A DNA stretch of 64,000 nucleotides from positions 1,674,001 to 1,738,000 of the forward strand of contig OZ242170.1 of the NCBI GenBank assembly GCA_965205545.1, written 5' to 3'. Below, piece by piece: positions 1 through 7,316 of the stretch (position 1 is the first letter of the stretch; every line of letters begins with the position of its first letter). Source of the stretch: Bin55 sp965205545 (GTDB taxonomy: Bacteria; Pseudomonadota; Gammaproteobacteria; Pseudomonadales; Azotimanducaceae). Below the pieces are notes generated by a model. It saw nothing but the letters and a program-made list of their open reading frames with translations, made no database searches and was not told the DNA's origin. A program made the translations under genes and the position numbers.

Positions 1-1
1 A

Positions 2-835
2 GAGCGATTCATGCCGCGATTCGATTCGCGGGGCGATTTGGCACCGCGCGACATTGTTGCGCGTGCAATTGACTTTGAAATGAAGCGATTGGGGATCGAG
101 TGCGTATTCCTCGACGCCAGCCATCTCCCACGCTCCAAAATTGAAAACCGATTTCCGCAAATACACAAGAAACTGAAGTCCGTAGGCATCGACATGGCAC
201 AGGATCCAATTCCGATTGTCCCTGCCGCGCACTATACGTGTGGCGGAGTGCTTGTGGATCGCCATGGGTCGACTGACATATCCGGACTCTATGCAATCGG
301 CGAGACAGCATGCACTGGACTGCATGGAGCCAACAGGTTGGCTAGCAACTCTCTGTTGGAATGCTTGGTGTTTGCAATGAGCTCCGCTCAACACATACTC
401 TCCCGGCGTCGTAGTCGTGGCACCGAAATCGCCACGATTCCCGATTGGGATGAGAGCAAGGTCACAAACTCCGATGAGGACGTCGTTCTAACTCAAAACT
501 GGTCTGAAATCCGTCGGTTCATGTGGAACTACATGGGGATCGTGCGAACGGACAAGCGATTGGAAAGAGCTTCAAGACGAATAGCACTCCTTAAGAACGA
601 GGTGTACGACTACTACTCAAACTATCGAGTGAATGGCGACCTCTTGGAACTTCGCAATCTCATCCTGGTGGCGGACCTAATGGTGCGGTCTGCACAGTGG
701 CGAAAGGAGAGCCGTGGTCTCCATTACACAATCGACTACCCCCAAACCAATGTTCGTGGCATCCCAAGCGTGCTGCACCCACGCCGCGACCCGCTGGATG
801 TATTCCAGCCAGCGAGGTCTGCTGCGCTTGGTTAG
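2..835 (+). CDS. nadB: L-aspartate oxidase, C-terminal part (cut by the window edge)
   Basis: This is the C-terminal 277 residues of the flavoenzyme that oxidises L-aspartate to iminoaspartate, the first step of de novo NAD synthesis, working with quinolinate synthase NadA in the cytosol. The frame is already open at base 2, so the true start lies off the left edge. Family signatures are visible: GDLAPRDIVARAI near the left end, HYTCGG in the capping/active-site region, and GANRLASNSLLE in the FAD-binding segment. A helical C-terminal domain follows (about the last 130 residues), and the protein ends at TAG 833-835. NadA is not in the window. A fumarate reductase or succinate dehydrogenase flavoprotein is the only alternative, and the GANRLASNSLLE context favours NadB strongly. 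Confidence 0.95.
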   Translation, partial: ERFMPRFDSRGDLAPRDIVARAIDFEMKRLGIECVFLDASHLPRSKIENRFPQIHKKLKSVGIDMAQDPIPIVPAAHYTCGGVLVDRHGSTDISGLYAIGETACTGLHGANRLASNSLLECLVFAMSSAQHILSRRRSRGTEIATIPDWDESKVTNSDEDVVLTQNWSEIRRFMWNYMGIVRTDKRLERASRRIALLKNEVYDYYSNYRVNGDLLELRNLILVADLMVRSAQWRKESRGLHYTIDYPQTNVRGIPSVLHPRRDPLDVFQPARSAALG

Positions 836-884
836 CTGTTCACGATTCCATGTTCTTGGGCAAATCAAGATGGTCCCTAATGTG

Positions 885-1124
885 TTAGCCGCTCGCGTGG
901 AATCTTAAGATTTCATTGACGATGTCCTCAAACTCGCCCGCGTCACTGGGGCGTTTCACTAACTCAAAGATGCGCACATCATCTAGATCAAGCAGCTGCT
1001 CGAAGGACGTTTTTTTCTCACTGGGCAGTTGATCGTAGCGATGTTGCGCGAACGGACAAAGCAATGCGTCCAACTCCAGCATGCCTCGACGGGACCGCCA
1101 AACCACCAATCGCTTCATGTCCAT
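885..1124 (-). CDS. sdhE: FAD assembly factor SdhE
   Basis: Small (79-residue) cytosolic chaperone that promotes covalent flavin attachment to SdhA and FrdA. The hallmark RGMLELD (the RGxxE motif that contacts the flavoprotein) is at residues 11-17, followed by the all-helical five-helix body typical of the family; the length also matches. The frame is open further upstream, but the ATG at 1122-1124 gives the usual MDMKRLVVW-type beginning and a normal length, so I start there. An AGGA lies roughly 11 bases upstream. It is divergent from ygfZ, an arrangement shared with Escherichia coli, and it lies tail-to-tail with nadB. Recognition is by motif and context. Confidence 0.9.
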   Translation of the reverse strand: MDMKRLVVWRSRRGMLELDALLCPFAQHRYDQLPSEKKTSFEQLLDLDDVRIFELVKRPSDAGEFEDIVNEILRFHASG

Positions 1125-1246
1125 TTTCGGAACATTCCTGCGACAGATAGTCGAGGGACCAAGCAATCGTGAAAGGCTATTCCACAACGAAATACCTCTC
1201 CGTAAATCTTGGCAAAATTTCCAATTCTCTTTGCTAAACTCAAACT

Positions 1247-1969
1247 ATGGGAAATCTTGGAATCCTAGCAGTAGAAGGTACCGACGCAGCTACGTTTCTG
1301 CAAGGCTACGTTACCGCTGACTTAGACCTTGTCGAGTCATCCCAGGCGATGCCGATGGCCGTACCAGACATCAAGGGACGCGTACTGGCCAACGGTTGGG
1401 TTTACGGAGACTCGGAATGTGTACATCTAGTAATGCACAGCTCTCTATTGCCACCGACGGAACAACACTTGCGTCGCTACATGATTTTCTCAAGGTCCAA
1501 AGTTCGACAACTAAATCAAGCAATGGACTTGAATGCAAGGTCCTCGACCGACGGCATTGTTCTCCAACCTATTCAGTGGCGACTCAGGACTCAACATTCT
1601 GATAGTACCAATTGGCCAGCTCTTACCGTCGATGAGCAAATGCCACTTGTAACCCATGAAACCAGCGGCATGTTCCTGCCGCAAATGCTTGGGTTGACAG
1701 AACATGGCGCGGTGAATTTCACCAAAGGTTGTTATCTCGGGCAGGAAGTCATCGCTCGAGCACAACACAGAGGAGCAGTGAAGCGACGAATACAACGATA
1801 CAAGATCAAGAACGGCAATCTGCAGTTAGCCGAAAAACTAAGAGCAGAAAATGGATCCACTGGAGTCGTAGTCGCCCTAAGTACCAGCCATGCCTTGGTT
1901 GTCGTGAACGGCACTCCGCAATACCTTACATCCGAAAGTGGTGCTGGTGTAGTTCTCAGACGGCCGTGA
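1247..1969 (+). CDS. ygfZ: tRNA-modifying / iron-sulphur cluster repair protein YgfZ
   Basis: Folate-binding protein of the GcvT-like (aminomethyltransferase-fold) family that supports synthesis or repair of certain Fe-S enzymes, including the tRNA methylthiolase MiaB. At 240 residues it is shorter than the E. coli protein (326). The diagnostic KGCYLGQEVIAR (K-G-C-Y-x-G-Q-E, with the conserved cysteine) sits at about residues 160-171. The N-terminal AATFLQGYVTADL resembles the folate-binding entry of GcvT relatives. The start ATG at 1247 follows a 122-base divergent gap with sdhE; TTGGCA at 1209-1214 could be a -35 element, but no convincing -10 follows. The partnership with sdhE fits a shared role in maintaining respiratory-chain cofactors. 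Confidence 0.9.
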   Translation: MGNLGILAVEGTDAATFLQGYVTADLDLVESSQAMPMAVPDIKGRVLANGWVYGDSECVHLVMHSSLLPPTEQHLRRYMIFSRSKVRQLNQAMDLNARSSTDGIVLQPIQWRLRTQHSDSTNWPALTVDEQMPLVTHETSGMFLPQMLGLTEHGAVNFTKGCYLGQEVIARAQHRGAVKRRIQRYKIKNGNLQLAEKLRAENGSTGVVVALSTSHALVVVNGTPQYLTSESGAGVVLRRP

Positions 1970-2047
1970 GTACGCACCCCACTTGCGCGCGTGAGTCTCG
2001 ACAAGCGGCACTGTACGAAGAGTAATAGGGACCCGGCTTGTATTGGC

Positions 2048-2875
2048 TCAATCGGACCCGTCGGATCCTCCTGAATTCGTTCCGCTGCCAAGACTACTGG
2101 TGCTAAGGCCTGCATTTCTCCCTTGGCTGCTCGACGAGATCGCTATGACGCCCCCGGCATCCGGCGACGTGACATTGATAGCTGTCGTGTCAATTCCCGT
2201 TCCAAAAGGGCCCGAAGTCTCGTCGAAGGCCGTGCTCATCCAATCTTGGAACAAGGCATCGCGCAACGCAAATTCCTTCTTGAAATTGCAGGTGAGCTTT
2301 GAAATGTGCGTCCCGGCTACACGGGTGTGAATGCAACTTACTCCAGTAGCATCAGGACCGTACCTCTCCACAAAGGCAGCGACTACTTCCTTGACCTTCG
2401 GCTGAAGTCGCTCTGGTATTTTGCGCATGATTCTTTTGAAGTAGTTTTTGATCTGAGGATCCGAACGAGGTTCGGCAGCGACACCTAGCCATCCGATGCC
2501 GGTGGGAAAGCTCTTCTCTACTTCTCCTAATCCATTGAGGTAGATGTAGCCAACTCGAGCTTGCGCCATCTTGAAGCCTCTCTTGGCGGAGGCGAGTAGA
2601 TAAGGGAATGCCTTCTTGTATTGCCGGGTCATGTAGTAGTACTCGCCAGTACGGTTCACCTCGTGAAAGTCGTCGAATTGAAATGCGTGCAGCACATCGT
2701 CCTGAATCCCAGTGACCACCATCTCCTCCAGACTGGCGTCTTCAGACGATTCTTGCGCGGTCTCTATAGCATCGAACTCAGTTTCTTGGGCGAAGGTCGC
2801 TGCAAAGCAGAGGAGAGAGGCAAACGTGGTTACAAAACACAACGGTCTTATATACCGATAGCCAACGTGATTCAT
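2048..2875 (-). CDS. secreted Sel1-repeat protein, tandem paralogue 1
   Basis: Function unknown. The first 29 residues form a signal peptide (hydrophobic core, ATFAQ cleavage region), so the protein is probably periplasmic. After an acidic linker comes LEEMVVTG (49-56), which resembles the N-terminal motif of mature TonB-dependent receptors. Next is a Tyr/Lys-rich Sel1/TPR-like unit with YKKAFPYLLASAKRGF, MAQARVGYIYLNGLGE and IGWLGVAA. A conserved domain with two cysteines (about 184 and 199, in SC...TCNFKKEF) follows, which could form a disulphide. The last 55 residues are a Ser/Gly-rich tail absent from the other two copies. It shares extended blocks of identity with 3039-3761 and 3920-4681 on the same strand, evidence of local duplication. 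Sel1 proteins usually mediate protein-protein contacts. Confidence 0.75.
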   Translation of the reverse strand: MNHVGYRYIRPLCFVTTFASLLCFAATFAQETEFDAIETAQESSEDASLEEMVVTGIQDDVLHAFQFDDFHEVNRTGEYYYMTRQYKKAFPYLLASAKRGFKMAQARVGYIYLNGLGEVEKSFPTGIGWLGVAAEPRSDPQIKNYFKRIMRKIPERLQPKVKEVVAAFVERYGPDATGVSCIHTRVAGTHISKLTCNFKKEFALRDALFQDWMSTAFDETSGPFGTGIDTTAINVTSPDAGGVIAISSSSQGRNAGLSTSSLGSGTNSGGSDGSD

Positions 2876-3038
2876 CTCAATATCGCACCCGAAGAGTGTT
2901 CGCGCTTGATTCTATATTGAAATTGTGTTCTTTCTTCGCTAGTGAACAGGCGTCAGGTCACTGCAATAAGTAAACGCATTCTAGATGGGCGACCTGGGCA
3001 AATGCCTGTGCTTCAGATCAGTCTTCCCGCGCCGGAGC

Positions 3039-3761
3039 TCATCCTCCTGCGCTTTGTGTAGACATCGAGTCCGCACCAGCGCCAGGCCCCGTTCCGTAAG
3101 GTGTTAGAGCTTGGTCAAAACCGGTGCTTAGCCAATCCTGGAACAAAGCATCACGATTCTCGAACTCTCCTTCGAAATTACACTTCAAGTCAGAGACATG
3201 TGTACCGGCCCTTCGCACATGATCGCAGCTCATTCCCGTGGCTTTTGTTCCGTACTTGTCTATGAATGACTGAACGACTTGCTCAATCTTGGGTTTAAGA
3301 TGTTCAGGAATCGTCTTCAATAGATCCTTGTAGTAATTCTTGATTTCGGGATCCGACTTCGGCGACGCCGCAACTCCCAACCATCCAATAGCCGTGGCTT
3401 TGCTGGGCTTTATCGCACCTTGTCCCGTCAGATAGATATAGCCGACCTGAGCTTGCGCGACTTTGAACCCACGTTTTGCCGATGCGAGCAAATAGGGGAA
3501 TGCGTCTTTGTATCGACCTATTCGGTAGTAGTACTCACCTCTGTCGTTGACTCGATGGAAGTCATTGAAGGTAAAGGCATTTTCGATAACGTTTCTGACT
3601 TCCGTAACGACCATCTCCTCCATTGTCGTGCTCTCGTACTCAGCAGCTTCCTCGTTTTTGCCTGAAGAATCGTCTGGCGACTCTTCCCCAAAAATTTGGC
3701 TTGACCCATGAGGAGCTAGCCACAGTAGAAGCGATATGAGCAATATTGAAGGGCGAGTCAT
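3039..3761 (-). CDS. secreted Sel1-repeat protein, tandem paralogue 2
   Basis: Second copy of the family, 240 residues, function unknown. I chose the ATG at 3759-3761 because it begins a clean signal peptide (LLISLLLWLAPHGSS) with AGGA nine bases upstream; the frame is open 19 codons further but without such features. The layout follows copy 1: acidic linker, MEEMVVTE (47-54), GEYYYRIGRYKDAFPYLL, the Sel1 unit (ASAKRGFKVAQAQVGYIYLTG, then AIGWLGVAA), then the paired-cysteine domain (MSCDHVRRAGTHVSDLKCNF). It keeps NRDALFQDW..TGFD near the C-terminus, shared with copy 1 but not copy 3. Spacing to copy 3 (157 bases) suggests separate or weakly coupled transcription. Confidence 0.75.
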   Translation of the reverse strand: MTRPSILLISLLLWLAPHGSSQIFGEESPDDSSGKNEEAAEYESTTMEEMVVTEVRNVIENAFTFNDFHRVNDRGEYYYRIGRYKDAFPYLLASAKRGFKVAQAQVGYIYLTGQGAIKPSKATAIGWLGVAASPKSDPEIKNYYKDLLKTIPEHLKPKIEQVVQSFIDKYGTKATGMSCDHVRRAGTHVSDLKCNFEGEFENRDALFQDWLSTGFDQALTPYGTGPGAGADSMSTQSAGG

Positions 3762-3919
3762 TGGCGTCCTATGCTTTGGAGAATGGCAGGTTTGGCACTG
3801 AAGGAGTCCAAGCGTCAAAATGCATTCGATTTTGTCTTCTAATCTCTACGAAAGTTCTAGCGAAACCTGTTTGCTGCAACGCCGACTTGAGCGGGCAGGT
3901 CAGATTGCGGGCTGCTCGA

Positions 3920-4681
3920 TCAGTTGCCGCTCGGTGTGGACGAACCAGTCAAGTCTCCAGTTGGGCCAGTCGGTATTGCACCTGTACTATTTCCTTCCAA
4001 CAAGCTATTCACATCCTGCAATGCAAACTCGGCCTTGAAGTTGCATGCCATGCGTGCTATATGGGATCCTGCAGGACGAGACATGATGCACTCCATGCCT
4101 GTAGCGTCGGGTCCATAGCGCTTCACATACTCGGCAACAACCGCGTCGACTGCAGGAAGCAACTCTTCGGGTATCTTTCTCAACAACCTTCTGTAGTAGT
4201 TGCGGATGCTAGGATCGGTGTCCTTCGATGCCGCAACGCCAAGCCACCCCATCGCGCGCCAACCATCTCGCGGAACCTCCCCCAGCCCTTGCTGGTAGAT
4301 GAAACCCAGACGAGCCTGCGCCATTTTGAATCCTTGCTTGGCAGAGGCAAGCAAGTAAGGAAAGGCCTTTTTGTATTGCCTGGTCCGATAGTAGTACTCG
4401 CCTCGATTGTGCACCATGTGGCGGTCTGCGAACGTCTGTAGATTGGGAAACTCCGGTTGCTGTCCCGTGACTATGATCTCTTCCATGATCTCGGTGGGTA
4501 GCGAAGGTGGCTGAACCTCCTCGCCACTTTCGGCAGTTATTGTTTCCTCAGAAAATTCCGCTTCCTGCAATTCGTTTGACTCGCCACCGTGCGTGGGGGA
4601 ATCTCCAGTTAGCTGTGCGCTAGCGGCAAACGTATACAGCATCAAGAATGGAATTGCGACTGCAAGACCTATCTTCGGCAT
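3920..4681 (-). CDS. secreted Sel1-repeat protein, tandem paralogue 3
   Basis: Third copy, 253 residues, function unknown. The start at 4679-4681 opens a signal peptide (IGLAVAIPFLMLYTFAASAQ). The frame is open 56 codons upstream, but that stretch lacks hydrophobic character, so I exclude it. A longer acidic linker (many Glu) precedes MEEIIVTG (66-73), the most TonB-box-like of the three. The Sel1 unit (YKKAFPYLLASAKQGF, AQARLGFIYQQGLGEV, MGWLGVAAS) and the two-cysteine domain (MECIMSRPAGSHIARMACNF) are conserved; the tail is Gly/Thr/Pro-rich. It is divergent from yciB. All three copies have lower similarity in linkers and tails than in the Sel1 core, so the core is under selection. Confidence 0.75.
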   Translation of the reverse strand: MPKIGLAVAIPFLMLYTFAASAQLTGDSPTHGGESNELQEAEFSEETITAESGEEVQPPSLPTEIMEEIIVTGQQPEFPNLQTFADRHMVHNRGEYYYRTRQYKKAFPYLLASAKQGFKMAQARLGFIYQQGLGEVPRDGWRAMGWLGVAASKDTDPSIRNYYRRLLRKIPEELLPAVDAVVAEYVKRYGPDATGMECIMSRPAGSHIARMACNFKAEFALQDVNSLLEGNSTGAIPTGPTGDLTGSSTPSGN

Positions 4682-4956
4682 GGCACCAGTAATATCACTT
4701 GGCCGGATTTGCATTATCTGGCAATCAGTTTGTACTTTTTCAGTGACAATTTTGCTCTCGTTGGATTTTCTATTGTATGTGCATTCACAATCGGGTAATG
4801 TGGGAAATTCAATGCGGCACAGTGTCATCCCATTGTGAATCAACGTCATGGGCAGTTGAACTCGGATCTTGTCGCGGGAAGGACATACCTAGCCAAGCTC
4901 GAACTAAAGTCTAAAATTCGACACCAAAAACCAACGGTCACAATACCCATTTCGAT

Positions 4957-5502
4957 ATGAACCAATTCATTGAGTTCGCGCCAGCAGCGGTATTTTTCGT
5001 AGTCTACTTCTTCGCTGGCATTTACTACGCCACTGCAGCGCTCATGGTCGCAGTGGCGTTGCAGTTTATTGTGTATTGGATCCTCAAATGGCCCATCACA
5101 AAAATGATGTGGTTGATTCTCGTCGTAGCCTTTATTTCGGGCACTCTGACCATTGCATTGCAAAATCCGATATTCATCAAGTGGAAACCTACCGTTGTCT
5201 CTTGGATACTCAGCGCAATCTTGCTTACCAATCAGTTTCTCGGGCGGAAAAATGTATTGAAATGGCTAGTGGGAGATTACGTCAAGCTAACGGATAGTAT
5301 TTGGAGACACCAAGCGCTTATCCTCGGGATAGGAATGTTCCTGTCCGGCTCCACGAATCTTTTCGTGGCATATACCTTTAGCGAAGCCATATGGGTTTCC
5401 TACCGCTTTGCTTCCATATTCATATGGCCTGTTTTGTTCGCCATAGCTATGGCGATATATCTGGCAGTCCTGGGTAAATTCAAGGACATTGAATCGAGCT
5501 GA
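4957..5502 (+). CDS. yciB: inner-membrane septation protein A (YciB)
   Basis: Polytopic inner-membrane protein of the YciB/IspZ family, linked in enterobacteria to cell-envelope synthesis and septation through contacts with elongation and division proteins. Its 181 residues carry about five hydrophobic segments. Family signatures are visible: FFVVYFFAGIYYATAALM at the N-terminus, the NPIFIKWKPTVV region near residue 70, and a conserved FLGRKNVLKW plus WRHQALILG stretch in the second half. The ATG at 4957 gives the usual start MNQFIEFAP. It heads a close plus-strand set with the next membrane protein (13 bases downstream) and pdxJ, so it is probably co-transcribed with them. Confidence 0.93.
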   Translation: MNQFIEFAPAAVFFVVYFFAGIYYATAALMVAVALQFIVYWILKWPITKMMWLILVVAFISGTLTIALQNPIFIKWKPTVVSWILSAILLTNQFLGRKNVLKWLVGDYVKLTDSIWRHQALILGIGMFLSGSTNLFVAYTFSEAIWVSYRFASIFIWPVLFAIAMAIYLAVLGKFKDIESS

Positions 5503-5515
5503 GGTTGGTGCGTCC

Positions 5516-5818
5516 ATGAGTAGCATGCTTTCCCGATCCCTTCGCGTGGCTACTCTGGCAATTGCAATATGCCTGTGCACGATTCCGGTGTTCGGCCAAA
5601 TTGAAGAAGCGGACAACCAAACTGAACAGAAATACTCAGAAGCCGTTTCACTAAATGAACGTCTTAGAACAGAGCTCGCAAACCTGAATTCCGACTTCGA
5701 CCGAGTGCGCGTAGCGCAACGCTGGGCTTTAGCTTTGGTGGGACTGGGGGCATTTGGTCTAGGATTTGTGCTGGGATATGTTGGACGGCATTCTAAAGAT
5801 GCTGCAAAGCAGCCATGA
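5516..5818 (+). CDS. small secreted or membrane-anchored coiled-coil protein
   Basis: Not recognised. From the ATG at 5516 the protein has 100 residues. It begins with an N-terminal signal sequence (about 1-28, core VATLAIAICLCTIPVFG), followed by a charged segment rich in Glu, Gln and Asn with heptad-like hydrophobic spacing (about 30-70, probably a short coiled coil). A C-terminal glycine-rich transmembrane helix (WALALVGLGAFGLGFVLGYV) and a basic tail close it. The predicted layout is periplasmic coiled coil with a membrane anchor. An in-frame ATG nine codons upstream overlaps yciB; GAGG 9-12 bases ahead of 5516 supports the shorter start. Its stop overlaps the pdxJ start in an ATGA, so translation is probably coupled to pdxJ. 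Confidence 0.65.
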   Translation: MSSMLSRSLRVATLAIAICLCTIPVFGQIEEADNQTEQKYSEAVSLNERLRTELANLNSDFDRVRVAQRWALALVGLGAFGLGFVLGYVGRHSKDAAKQP

Positions 5819-6609
5819 CGACGGCTCTGTCCGTAAACGTAAACAAGATTGCGTGGCTGCGCAATGCACGAGAGGGAGACCGGCCCGACCTTATTCAATG
5901 TAGCCGGAAGATTATCCAAGCTGGCGCACAAGGAATCACGGTTCATCCTAGATCGGACCAGCGACACATCAGACCGGCCGACGTCTACGCGGTAAATGAC
6001 CTAGTGCAAGAACTGAATGTGGAATACAACATTGAAGGCAATCCAAGCGTTGGACGGTTGTCCAACGGCTACCCCGGATTCCTTGAACTTGTAGAGGACA
6101 CGTGTCCAACACAATGCACGCTTGTGCCGGACAACGCAAAGCAACTCACGTCAGACCACGGTTGGGACCTGCAAGACAAGGTCAATTTTGAATGCGTCCG
6201 AACGTGTATTCGTCGCATTCACCAAATCGGTGCGCGAGTGAGCCTGTTCCTCGATCCGGAACCGCAAATGGTGGAACGGGCGAGCGACTGTGGAGCAGAT
6301 CGCATTGAGCTATTTACAGGTCCCTGGTGCGATTTGGCGGCGCAAAGCGGGCTAACTAGCGACTTCACTCAACAGAGTCTTGCCCGGTATGTCGCTACCG
6401 CCAGTCGCGCCCGCGAGCTCGGATTGGAAGTCAATGCAGGTCACGATCTCGACCTAGAAAATGTCGGCCATTTCTGTTCCCAAATTCCAGTCGCGGAGGT
6501 TTCCATCGGCCACGCTCTAGTCTCCGACGCCCTCGAATTCGGATTGGAACGCACCGTGCGGCTCTACCTATCAGCAATTCAAGGCAGCTCCAATACTCGC
6601 ACCCCTTGA
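5815..6609 (+). CDS. pdxJ: pyridoxine 5'-phosphate synthase
   Basis: Condenses 3-amino-2-oxopropyl phosphate with 1-deoxy-D-xylulose 5-phosphate to give pyridoxine 5'-phosphate, the last ring-forming step of the DXP-dependent vitamin B6 pathway. The 264-residue TIM barrel has the family landmarks: SVNVNKIAWLRNAR at the start, GAQGITVHPRSDQRHIR (substrate phosphate and catalytic-loop region), NIEGNP, CTLVPD, RVSLFLDPEP, ADRIELFTGPW, LGLEVNAGHDLDLENV and the phosphate-binding VSIGHALVSDAL. The length and order match the family. It overlaps the upstream gene by four bases (ATGA). Usual neighbours such as recO or acpS are absent here. Confidence 0.97.
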   Translation: MTTALSVNVNKIAWLRNAREGDRPDLIQCSRKIIQAGAQGITVHPRSDQRHIRPADVYAVNDLVQELNVEYNIEGNPSVGRLSNGYPGFLELVEDTCPTQCTLVPDNAKQLTSDHGWDLQDKVNFECVRTCIRRIHQIGARVSLFLDPEPQMVERASDCGADRIELFTGPWCDLAAQSGLTSDFTQQSLARYVATASRARELGLEVNAGHDLDLENVGHFCSQIPVAEVSIGHALVSDALEFGLERTVRLYLSAIQGSSNTRTP

Positions 6610-6676
6610 GGAATTCGACTTGCTTTGTAGCTGGTGTGCTTAAAATTTGTGCTTTCTGCTCAATCGAGAACTAACC

Positions 6677-7246
6677 ATGCGAAAGATTCGACTAGCCATA
6701 GCGGGGCTTGCCGCCCTCCCCCTTGCCCTGTTGGGGCAACTCAATGCAGGTGAATCAGAAGACCAAGTCACCCTCGAGGTTGGGGACGATGCGCCGGACT
6801 TCAGTCTGCCCGCGAGTGACGGCAAGGAGTACAAACTATCCGAAGTCCTGAAGGATGGACCTGTTGTACTTGCATGGTTCCCCAAGGCAGATACTCCGGG
6901 TTGCACCGCACAATGCAAATCCATAGCGAAGAATGGCGACATGATTCGCGAGTACAAGGTTTCATACTTCATGATCAGTGTCGACACCGTGGACGACAAC
7001 ACCAAATTCGCCGAAAAGTACTCTGCGGACTTCCCAATTCTTTCCGACACGACCAAGGAAGTTGCGAAAGAGTACGGCGTCCTGCGCACTATGGGTAGCT
7101 GGACAATTCCTGCCCGTGATACGTTCTATATTGGAACGGATGGCAAGATTCTAAAGATCGAACGCAATGTGAAAGTTGATACTGCTGCGGAAGACATGGC
7201 TGCCAATCTAAAGGAACTCAACGTAGATCGTATCGAGTCTACGTAG
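6677..7246 (+). CDS. exported peroxiredoxin (AhpC/TSA, Bcp-like)
   Basis: Thiol peroxidase that reduces hydrogen peroxide or organic hydroperoxides. I start at the ATG 6677, which opens a signal peptide (IRLAIAGLAALPLALLGQLNAG); the protein is therefore probably periplasmic, unlike cytosolic Bcp. The thioredoxin-fold domain begins at GDDAPDFSLPASDG, and the catalytic loop FPKADTPGCTAQC contains the peroxidatic cysteine at residue 76 (P-x-x-x-T/S-x-x-C context). A second cysteine at 80 is four residues on; classical Bcp has it five residues on. The later ISVDTVDDNTKFAEKY and FPILSDTTKEVAKEYGV are typical. It lies 70 bases upstream of a TonB-dependent receptor on the same strand. Confidence 0.9.
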   Translation: MRKIRLAIAGLAALPLALLGQLNAGESEDQVTLEVGDDAPDFSLPASDGKEYKLSEVLKDGPVVLAWFPKADTPGCTAQCKSIAKNGDMIREYKVSYFMISVDTVDDNTKFAEKYSADFPILSDTTKEVAKEYGVLRTMGSWTIPARDTFYIGTDGKILKIERNVKVDTAAEDMAANLKELNVDRIEST

Positions 7247-7316
7247 TCTGGCGCCTCCAAGAGTCGTGACCGGCTAGGCTTAAGGAGGTCACCAATTATC
7301 GCCGGCGAGTGTCGGG

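Noticed and set aside
885..1187. Longer sdhE starting at 1187
   Set aside because: The extra 21 residues have no family match; the start at 1124 gives the usual SdhE N-terminus.
3746..4441. Long plus-strand open frame opposite the Sel1 genes
   Set aside because: It is antisense to paralogues 2 and 3, has no recognisable domain, and the minus-strand frames show family conservation.
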